Shown here: positions 15,841 through 22,165 of the stretch, in pieces
How positions within the stretch are numbered: position 1 is the stretch's first letter
Layout of the letters: every line of letters starts with the position of its first letter
Assembly: GCA_019415645.1 (NCBI GenBank)
Contig: DXYV01000019.1
Span: 28,738 to 50,902, forward strand
Length of the DNA: 22,165 nucleotides
Reading direction: 5' to 3'
Source: Clostridiales bacterium
GTDB taxonomy: Bacteria; Bacillota; Clostridia; Oscillospirales; Oscillospiraceae
Notes under the pieces: model-generated
Databases searched by the model: none
What the model saw: the letters and a program-made list of their open reading frames with translations, nothing else
What the model was told of the DNA's origin: nothing
Translations under genes and position numbers: made by a program

Positions 15841-15959
15841 AATGCGTATTTTCCCTGATGCGCCGCAGCACACCAGGGAAAGGTGCAGGAGTTTTGGACC
15901 ATTTAGTCCAAACCCCTTGCACCAGAACAAAGCCAGACAGCCTTTGTTCCATACGCATT
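15841..15959 (-). ncRNA. Cloverleaf structure B in the ftsE leader
   Basis: AATGCGTAT (15841-15849) pairs with ATACGCATT (15951-15959) and encloses three hairpins with no unpaired base at the junction: 15850-15881 (14 bp), 15882-15923 (18 positions, two mismatches) and 15924-15950 (9 bp). Read as minus-strand RNA, the first arm closes continuously through two G-U pairs onto a C(UGCG)G loop, a UNCG-type tetraloop; on the plus strand those positions would be A-C mismatches. This favours an RNA made in the ftsE direction. It begins about 15 nt after the predicted start of transcription. Confidence 0.7.
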
Positions 15960-15980
15960 ATGTAAATTATGTTCTTCCTT

Positions 15981-16009
15981 ATAGTATAAGGGAACCGAAA
16001 AAAAGTCAA
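15981..16009 (-). promoter_or_regulatory. Sigma-A promoter for the ftsEX cluster
   Basis: TTGACT (16004-16009), a 17-bp spacer and TACTAT (15981-15986) on the minus strand. Transcription should begin near 15974, giving a 5' leader of about 294 nt that contains both cloverleafs. It stands immediately after the terminator of the CdaR-type gene. Confidence 0.8.
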
Positions 16010-16011
16010 GC

Positions 16012-16051
16012 AAAAATCGGCGGGGGACGGCGGAAATCCGTCGTCCCCCGC
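16012..16051 (-). terminator. Rho-independent terminator of the CdaR-type gene
   Basis: A stem of 15 positions (one A-C mismatch) spans 16020-16051 around a 2-4 nt loop, with GCGGGGGACG paired to CGTCCCCCGC. On the minus strand it is followed, after CGA, by TTTTT. It ends the regulator transcript and separates it from the ftsE promoter. Confidence 0.88.
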
Positions 16052-16099
16052 TGTAAGAAGCAGATTTATGTCGTTGGCGGAAGAGATGCGCTCCAGCCG

Positions 16100-16172
16100 C
16101 TCGGACCCGATTGTTTTGCGCGCCGTCTGCGCGCTTCGCTGTGCCGCTACTCCCGGCCTCTCGGCGCTTCTT
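16100..16172 (-). repeat. Degenerate copy of the post-stop GC-rich repeat
   Basis: On the minus strand, directly after the CdaR-type stop codon, AAGAAGCGCCGAG matches the first 13 bases of the 85-bp repeats near greA, followed by looser GCGC-rich similarity and a GCGCGC-rich palindrome near 16119-16134. It looks like a diverged member of the same family, again placed at a stop codon. Confidence 0.55.
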
Positions 16173-17264
16173 TCAATTCTCGATGCCGCGGGAAACCAGG
16201 TACTTCTTGACCATCAGCGCTACCTTAAAGGTGATGGCATCGTCGAACTCCCGCAGATCCAGCCCGGTGAGCTTCTTAATCTTCTCCAGACGGTAGACCA
16301 GCGTATTGCGGTGGACAAACAGCTTCCGGGCCGTCTCAGACACGTTGAGGTTATTCTCAAAGAACTTGTTGATGGTAAACAGCGTCTCCTGATCCAGGGA
16401 GTCAATGGGGTTCTTCTTGAATACCTCCTGCAGGAACATCTCGCACAGGGTGGTGGGCAGCTGATAAATCAGGCGGCCAATGCCCAGATTCTCATAGTTG
16501 ATGATGGATTTCTCCGTGTCAAAGACCTTGCCCACCTCAATGGCCACGCCGGCCTCCTTATACGCGCGGGCCAGGTCGCGCACATGGTTCACAATGGTGC
16601 CCACGCCGATGACCACCTTGACCCCCAGCTCCCGGGCCAGGGTCTCCTGCACATTCAGCGCGATCTTATACAGGTCCTTGGACTCCGCGCCCTCAGGCAG
16701 CTGTTTGACCAGGGCAATGTCGCTCTCGCTCACCGAAATAACAAAATCCACCTGCTTGTCCGGGTACAGGCCCTGCACCACGTCGATGGCGGAAATGTCC
16801 GGCGTGCCCACCTGCCGAATCAGCAGGACGGCACGGGGCACCTCGGAGACAAAATGCAGTTCCTTGGCCCGGACATAAATATCCCCCAGCAGGATGTTGT
16901 CGGAGATAATATTCTTGACGAAGGTGGAACGGTCGTGTTTCTCCTCATAATAGGTCTTGGCACCGTTCAGCGCCACCGTGGCCAGGGAGCACACCAGACG
17001 CGCCTGCTCATCCTCGCCCTTGGCAAACGCGGCATAATCAAACTGGCCGTTCCAGCCTGCCAGAGCCTTAAAGGTATATCCCTCACAGACCACGGCGTTC
17101 TCCTGGTCGGCATTGACCGCCAGCGCGGCGGCCGGCCATTTTTCTCCAATGGAGGCCAGCTCATTACAGGCGACGACCGTCCCCTGTTCGTCGATGACTC
17201 CTACTGCGCGGTCGGTGCTCTCCTTCATCTGGAGGACTACGCTTTGAAAAATTCGGCTGGACAT
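16173..17264 (-). CDS. CdaR/PucR-type transcriptional regulator
   Basis: A 363-residue DNA-binding regulator of the sugar-diacid/PucR group. The N-terminal half resembles a sensor domain (residues 1-120, with AVGVIDEQGTVVACNE). A middle GGDEF-like/PucR region (about 130-270) contains GVKVVIGVGTIVNHVRDLARAYKEA-type helices. The C-terminal PucR helix-turn-helix is clear: FFENNLNVSETARKLFVHRN followed by TLVYRLEKIKKLTGLDLR (about 303-340). The ligand and targets cannot be read; the gene stands alone with its own promoter and terminator, so it need not control neighbours. In related species such proteins respond to carboxylates or sugar acids. Its stop abuts a dispersed repeat. Confidence 0.88.
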   Translation of the reverse strand: MSSRIFQSVVLQMKESTDRAVGVIDEQGTVVACNELASIGEKWPAAALAVNADQENAVVCEGYTFKALAGWNGQFDYAAFAKGEDEQARLVCSLATVALNGAKTYYEEKHDRSTFVKNIISDNILLGDIYVRAKELHFVSEVPRAVLLIRQVGTPDISAIDVVQGLYPDKQVDFVISVSESDIALVKQLPEGAESKDLYKIALNVQETLARELGVKVVIGVGTIVNHVRDLARAYKEAGVAIEVGKVFDTEKSIINYENLGIGRLIYQLPTTLCEMFLQEVFKKNPIDSLDQETLFTINKFFENNLNVSETARKLFVHRNTLVYRLEKIKKLTGLDLREFDDAITFKVALMVKKYLVSRGIEN

Positions 17265-17355
17265 AGGCTTACGCCTCCCCTTTCCATTCTCTCTGTCTTT
17301 TCACGGACGCGGGTCCCTCTGGAAGGCGTCGCGTCTGTGTAACTAGTTTGTAAAT

Positions 17356-17384
17356 ATTATAACGGTTTCTTTTTGCCATTTCAA
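17356..17384 (-). promoter_or_regulatory. Sigma-A promoter for the CdaR-type gene
   Basis: TTGAAA (17379-17384), a 17-bp spacer and TATAAT (17356-17361) on the minus strand, in an AT-rich stretch that contrasts with the surrounding GC-rich DNA. The transcript would start near 17350, with a leader of about 85 nt. Confidence 0.85.
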
Positions 17385-17420
17385 TAGGAAATTACAGTTT
17401 TTTTGTGAAAAACGCCGAAT

Positions 17421-18137
17421 TTATGTTTGCCCCTGTCCGACCCGCGCCAGTGCCGCTTTTTCTTCCTCCGTCAGCGCCCGCCACGCGCCCTTTTCCAGCG
17501 ACGAATCCAGAACCAGCGGTCCGAAGGCGATCCGCTTCAGGTAGCGTACCGGTTTGCCCCGGGCCGCCAGCATTCGCTTGACCTGATGGTACTTCCCCTC
17601 ACGCAGGGTGACCTCTCCCCGGTCCGGACCCAGGCGGCGCAGGCTGGCCGGCTGGCAGCGCAGGCCGTCCCGCAGCGTCATTCCCTCCCGGAAGGCCTGC
17701 TCGTCCGCCTCGTCCAAACAGCCGTCCACCTCTACGTAATAGACCTTATCCACATGCCGCCTGGGCGACAACAGCGCGTGCGCCAGCGCGCCGTCGTTGG
17801 TCAGCAGGAGCAGCCCCTCCGTGTCCTTGTCCAGCCGTCCCACCGGGAACAGGCCCTGCCGCTGGAACCGCTCGGGCAGCAGGGAGAGCACCGTCGGCTC
17901 CCGCGGGTCCTCGGTGGCTGACACCAACCCGGCCGGTTTATGCAGCATGATCCAAACCTGCCGCTCCAGTTCCACCGGCTGGCCGTCCACGGTGATCCGG
18001 CTGGTCTCCTCCACCTTTTCTTCCGGCCGGCGGACTACCGTTCCATCTACCCGCACCCGGCCGGCCCGACACAGGTCCCGGACTTCCCGGCGGCTCCAGC
18101 GGCCGGTCCCGGCCAGCCGCTTATCCAATCGCTCCAT
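17421..18137 (-). CDS. RsuA/RluB-family 16S/23S rRNA pseudouridine synthase
   Basis: Converts a specific rRNA uridine to pseudouridine. The 238 residues begin with an S4 RNA-binding domain (1-48, with RLDKRLAGTGRWSRRE), followed by the synthase domain with the catalytic motif GRLDKDTEGLLLLTNDG (nucleophile Asp103) and the late motif GKYHQVKRMLAARG. The short length and architecture are closer to RsuA (16S position 516) than to RluB, but the target is not certain. GGAAGGGAG is upstream of the ATG. Confidence 0.93.
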   Translation of the reverse strand: MERLDKRLAGTGRWSRREVRDLCRAGRVRVDGTVVRRPEEKVEETSRITVDGQPVELERQVWIMLHKPAGLVSATEDPREPTVLSLLPERFQRQGLFPVGRLDKDTEGLLLLTNDGALAHALLSPRRHVDKVYYVEVDGCLDEADEQAFREGMTLRDGLRCQPASLRRLGPDRGEVTLREGKYHQVKRMLAARGKPVRYLKRIAFGPLVLDSSLEKGAWRALTEEEKAALARVGQGQT

Positions 18138-18256
18138 GCATTGCTCCCTTCCGCCGCGCGGCGGCGCTTTTTTGCCAGTGTATCATATTTTCCTCCAAAA
18201 GAACATACATATCTCAGCAGGAAATCAACCTTATCATCAGGAAGGAGCCGTGTGGC

Positions 18257-18736
18257 ATGTTCATCGTGACCGCTCGTCTACCAAAGAGAAGGCTGCTGAC
18301 CGCCGGGTTGACGGCGCTTTGCTGCTGCGTCGCGGTCATCGCCGGAATTTTCTGCCTCCAGAGTCTGGATTCCGTCTCCGCCGCCTCAGAAGTCAAGGGG
18401 ATACGGGACAACGACGACCGCATCGCCTATCTGGAGCAGTTCGGCTGGGCGGTGAGCTCCGAACCTATCGCTGTGGAAGAGCTGCTGATCCCGGAGACCT
18501 TTGACGCCAGCTACGACGAATATCTGGCGCTTCAATCTGAGCAAGGCTTTGATCTGACCGCCTACTGCGGGAAGCGGGTCAAACGTTATACCTATGAGAT
18601 CACCAACTACCCCACCGGAGAATCCGGCGTACAGGCCGCGCTTCTTCTCTACCGAAACAAAGTAATCGGCGGCGAGGTGCTCTCCTCCAATCCCGACGGC
18701 TTTTTACACGGCCTGGCCATACCCGACCAAACCTGA
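18257..18736 (+). CDS. DUF4830-type exported or membrane-anchored protein
   Basis: The only plus-strand gene. It encodes 159 residues: a basic N-terminus, one hydrophobic segment (AGLTALCCCVAVIAGIFCLQ, about 16-35), which is a membrane anchor or signal peptide, then an extracytoplasmic domain. The pattern IPETFDASYDEYLALQSEQG with KRVKRYTYEITNYP is what I associate with DUF4830 proteins of Clostridia, whose function is unknown. GGAAGGAG lies upstream of the ATG. It diverges from the rsuA-like gene and converges with the membrane protein gene. Confidence 0.82.
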   Translation: MFIVTARLPKRRLLTAGLTALCCCVAVIAGIFCLQSLDSVSAASEVKGIRDNDDRIAYLEQFGWAVSSEPIAVEELLIPETFDASYDEYLALQSEQGFDLTAYCGKRVKRYTYEITNYPTGESGVQAALLLYRNKVIGGEVLSSNPDGFLHGLAIPDQT

Positions 18737-18745
18737 GTCAACTCA

Positions 18746-18776
18746 AACGCGCCGCAGGCAAGGCCTGCGGCGCGTT
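18746..18776. terminator. Bidirectional hairpin terminator between convergent genes
   Basis: AACGCGCCGCAGGC (18746-18759) pairs perfectly with 18763-18776 around AAG: a 14-bp, GC-rich stem 10 nt past the DUF4830 stop. T-tracts are poor on both sides (TTCTGAGTT; TTTGAGTT), but placement between converging genes supports a shared terminator. Confidence 0.75.
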
Positions 18777-18823
18777 CTGAGTTCCGCTCTTCCAGGGTCT
18801 GTGTCCCCCGCACAAGGGCGCTC

Positions 18824-19420
18824 TTACAGGTGCGGCGGTTCCTTGCCCGCCGGAAGGGCCGCCTGGCGGCACTTCCATAAATAAATCAGATACATCAGAT
18901 TCCCGACCGCCAGGATCGCGATCACCAGCAGGCTCAGAAGAAGCCCGCAGGAATCCCGCACACGGTCAGGCAGCAGGATGGAGAGCAGATTGAGGATGCG
19001 TCCCGCCAACTCCAACACATAGAGCTTCGGAATCATACGGCCTTGGGTCACCAGATCTGTCCGATTCAGGTACTGCATCTCCTGTGCTGTGGCTCCGCAC
19101 ACCAGCCACGCCTGCAGATAGGTTCCTACATACATCCCGACCCGGACGACCAGATAGCCGATTACGAAGCGATCCATCGGAAGGCTCAACAGGCCCAGTG
19201 CGATCTGGACAATCAGACACATCACCAGCGCCCGCTTATAATCAGCGGCCAGCGGCGACAGCACCGCCAGTCCCCAGATCCCGCCTACCAGGGAGAGCAT
19301 GGCGCACAGCAACTGGATCTGCTCCTGATAGACTATTACCGCCAGGGTATAGCCGGCTTGTGCTAAAATCAGAAGCATCAGGCCCTTAGTCAGGCGTTTG
19401 ATTCGCTCTGCTTTGTTCAT
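18824..19420 (-). CDS. Polytopic membrane protein of unknown function
   Basis: A 198-residue very hydrophobic protein with about five predicted membrane spans (for example GLMLLILAQAGYTLAVIVY, LLCAMLSLVGGIWGLAVL, ALVMCLIVQIALGLLSL, YLVVRVGMYVGTYLQAWL, LLLSLLVIAILAVGNLMY) and a basic cytoplasmic start (MNKAERIKRLTKG). I do not recognise a family. Its ATG overlaps the mscS stop codon by one base (TAATG), so the two are translationally coupled and may work together. Confidence 0.8.
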   Translation of the reverse strand: MNKAERIKRLTKGLMLLILAQAGYTLAVIVYQEQIQLLCAMLSLVGGIWGLAVLSPLAADYKRALVMCLIVQIALGLLSLPMDRFVIGYLVVRVGMYVGTYLQAWLVCGATAQEMQYLNRTDLVTQGRMIPKLYVLELAGRILNLLSILLPDRVRDSCGLLLSLLVIAILAVGNLMYLIYLWKCRQAALPAGKEPPHL

Positions 19421-20277
19421 TAGCTATCCTCCCGTCTCTCCCCATACAGATGAACATTCAAATGGCTGTATGGCATCTCAATCCCCGCACGGTCAAAGGC
19501 GTGCTTAATCTCCTCCAGGACATCATAATATACGTCCCAGTAGTCTTCGTTGGCGCACCAGACCCGCACCACATATTCAATCGCGCTGCTTCCATAAGCA
19601 TTGACCCGCACCACAGGCTCCGGCGTAGCCAACGTCTTGGGATGCTCGCCCAAAACCTGCTGAATCGTCTGTTTGACCCGTTCGATAGGCGCGTCATAGG
19701 AGGCCGAAACTTTCCACTCCACCCGCCGGTTCTCCTCGGCCGAATAATTGACGATCTTCTCGCCTGCGATCTCGCTGTTGGGCACCTGGACCAGCTTATT
19801 GTCCACTGTTTTGAGCTTGGTATAAAACATCCCCATCTCACTGACCGCGCCCGAAACACCGCCCGCTTCAATATAGTCCCCCACCCCGAAGGGCTTGGTG
19901 GACAACAGCTGCAGTCCGCCCGCCACGTTGGACAGCAGATTCTGAATGGCCAGCGACAAGGCCAGGCCAGCCACTGAGAGCACCGCCACCAAGGAGGTGA
20001 TGGAAATATTCAAAGAAGACAGCACGATGATGGCCAGAATGAACAGCAGAATAATACGCAATCCGGAACGCAAAAAACGTTTGATTCCCGGATCAATGTC
20101 CAGTCTGCGGAAGCCGCGGTCGGTCAGCTTCAGCAGCACTTTGATAATAACAAGTCCCGCCGCAATTAGCACAACTATGTAAATCAGCTTCTCCCAGGAA
20201 AAGCTGGCAGCGATTCCGCCGCTTCCGGACATCGCGTCCTCCACTTGGTTGACTACATCTTCGATATTGCTCGGCAC
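19420..20277 (-). CDS. MscS-family mechanosensitive ion channel
   Basis: A small-conductance tension-gated channel that releases solutes on osmotic downshock. It shows three spans: LIYIVVLIAAGLVIIKVLL, IILLFILAIIVLSSLNI and the pore-lining third span with Ala/Gly-rich LSVAGLALSLAIQNLLSNVAGG. The beta domain (PFGVGDYIEAGGVSGAV) and the alpha/beta cytoplasmic vestibule follow. Length is that of the short MscS form. The start is probably GTG at 20277, with AGGAGGTGA 8 nt upstream; a GTG at 20289 would overlap the Shine-Dalgarno itself. It follows the tuf terminator without a clear promoter. Confidence 0.94.
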   Translation of the reverse strand: MPSNIEDVVNQVEDAMSGSGGIAASFSWEKLIYIVVLIAAGLVIIKVLLKLTDRGFRRLDIDPGIKRFLRSGLRIILLFILAIIVLSSLNISITSLVAVLSVAGLALSLAIQNLLSNVAGGLQLLSTKPFGVGDYIEAGGVSGAVSEMGMFYTKLKTVDNKLVQVPNSEIAGEKIVNYSAEENRRVEWKVSASYDAPIERVKQTIQQVLGEHPKTLATPEPVVRVNAYGSSAIEYVVRVWCANEDYWDVYYDVLEEIKHAFDRAGIEMPYSHLNVHLYGERREDS

Positions 20278-20303
20278 GTTTGGACTCACCTCCTGAATGT
20301 AGG

Positions 20304-20335
20304 AAAAAAGGCGCGGCCGTTTGGCCGCGCCTTTT
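20304..20335 (-). terminator. Rho-independent terminator of tuf
   Basis: AAAAGGCGCGGCC (20306-20318) pairs perfectly with 20323-20335 around a 4-nt loop. On the minus strand the 13-bp stem is followed by TTTTTT (shared with the stem base), 22 nt past the tuf stop. A canonical strong terminator closing the fusA-tuf transcript. Confidence 0.93.
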
Positions 20336-20357
20336 GAGTTTCACCTTGGGGGGAAAA

Positions 20358-21563
<1,206 letters not shown>

Positions 21564-21628
21564 TTTTGAGTTTCCTCCTTAATTAACAATCAATCATGGT
21601 TCTGGATTCCGTGCGCTTATCACAGCAT

Positions 21629-21657
21629 ATTTTACCGTATCCGCTGGGAAAAAGCAA
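21629..21657 (-). promoter_or_regulatory. Internal promoter for tuf
   Basis: TTGCTT (21652-21657), a 17-bp spacer and TAAAAT (21629-21634) on the minus strand lie in the 111-bp fusA-tuf gap. This would give tuf extra transcription beyond the str operon read-through. Confidence 0.65.
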
Positions 21658-21674
21658 CACTATTTTTGCAAGAA

Positions 21675-22165
21675 TCAGTCGTCCTTGCGATTCCGGCCTG
21701 CAATGATCTTTTCAGCAATGCTCTTGGGAATCTCGGTGTAGCTGTGGGGCTCCATGGAGTACTGACCACGGCCCTGTGTGCGGGAACGCAGATCAGTGGC
21801 ATAACCGAACATCTCGGACAGAGGCACCAGAGCGTCGATCTGCTGGGCGCCGGGCCGGGCCTCCATACCCTGGATCTGGCCGCGGCGGCCGTTCAGGTCA
21901 CCCATAACGTCGCCCATATACTCCTCGGGCACGATGACGGAGACCTTCATAATGGGCTCCAGCAGGACGGGATTCGCCTTGCGCATAGCCTCCTTGAAGG
22001 CCATGGAACCGGCGATCTTAAAGGCCATCTCAGAGGAGTCGACCTCGTGATAGGAGCCGTAGGTCAGGTGGACCTTGACGTCGACCACGGGATAGCCAGC
22101 CAGCACGCCAGCCTGCATGGCTCCCTGGATACCGGCATCGACCGCCGGGATATACTCCTTGGGAA
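21675..22165 (-). CDS. fusA: Elongation factor G, C-terminal part (runs off the window)
   Basis: Only the last 162 codons are inside the window; the frame is open to the right edge, beginning PKEYIPAVDAGIQGAMQAG. This covers the end of domain IV and domain V of EF-G, the GTPase that drives ribosomal translocation. Characteristic segments are VDVKVHLTYGSYHEVDSSE, PEEYMGDVMGDLNGRRG and GYATDLRSRTQGRGQYSME, all matching canonical EF-G, so the gene looks intact and not a paralogue. The ATG at 22118 is internal, not a start. Confidence 0.97.
   Translation of the reverse strand, partial: PKEYIPAVDAGIQGAMQAGVLAGYPVVDVKVHLTYGSYHEVDSSEMAFKIAGSMAFKEAMRKANPVLLEPIMKVSVIVPEEYMGDVMGDLNGRRGQIQGMEARPGAQQIDALVPLSEMFGYATDLRSRTQGRGQYSMEPHSYTEIPKSIAEKIIAGRNRKDD

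Noticed and set aside
15827..15957. 43-codon frame running through cloverleaf B on the minus strand
   Set aside because: The ATG has AAGGAAG about 15 nt away, too far, and the residues follow the palindromes. It is more simply explained as a chance frame in a structured RNA, although a leader peptide cannot be excluded.
15733..15959. Cloverleafs as tRNA genes
   Set aside because: No D-, anticodon- or T-loop signatures, no 7-bp acceptor stem of normal geometry and arms far too long (up to 18 pairs).
18150..18175. GC palindrome plus T6 in front of the DUF4830 gene as a plus-strand terminator
   Set aside because: No plus-strand gene precedes it. It lies in the leader of the minus-strand pseudouridine synthase, where the run would be A-rich, so no terminator role is supported.

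Overview
The window is GC-rich DNA of low-to-mid 60s percent GC (by eye) from a Gram-positive anaerobe of the class Clostridia. Protein content, gene order (greA-lysS, dprA-topA-trmFO, ftsE-ftsX-M23 peptidase-ctpA, fusA-tuf) and the dispersed GC-rich repeats all fit an Oscillospiraceae gut bacterium of the Flavonifractor/Pseudoflavonifractor/Lawsonibacter type. That placement is inference; no rRNA is present. Nearly every gene is on the minus strand; the exception is one DUF4830-type gene at 18257-18736. No transposase, integrase, tRNA, rRNA or CRISPR array is visible.

Reading in the direction of transcription (right to left): the window opens inside fusA (EF-G, 5' end outside the window), followed by tuf with its own promoter and a strong terminator. 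A MscS-type channel and a coupled four- or five-span membrane protein follow. After the convergent DUF4830 gene come an RsuA-family pseudouridine synthase and a CdaR/PucR-type regulator with a near-consensus promoter and a strong terminator.

The central block is a cell-division cell-wall-hydrolase cluster: ftsE, ftsX, an overlooked 32-codon single-span membrane peptide, two tandem paralogous coiled-coil M23 peptidases, a CtpA-type PDZ protease and a protein of unknown function. By analogy with FtsEX-PcsB/CwlO/EnvC, FtsEX would gate the M23 hydrolases across the membrane, and CtpA could process or degrade exported proteins. A good sigma-A promoter lies directly upstream of a roughly 290-nt ftsE leader. 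That leader folds on paper into two consecutive four-way-junction cloverleafs with almost no unpaired bases at either junction. This is the most striking unexplained object in the window.

The left third carries housekeeping genes: greA (perfect-consensus promoter and a hairpin leader resembling an attenuator), a 416-bp spacer with two 85-bp direct repeats, lysS, and then a trmH-family methyltransferase, dprA, topA, an iron-sulfur flavoprotein and trmFO. A 16-codon, arginine-rich ORF with a strong Shine-Dalgarno sequence overlaps the start of the methyltransferase. At the left edge the last ~20 codons of trmFO are perfectly duplicated beyond a 170-bp spacer that contains a hairpin-rich stretch.
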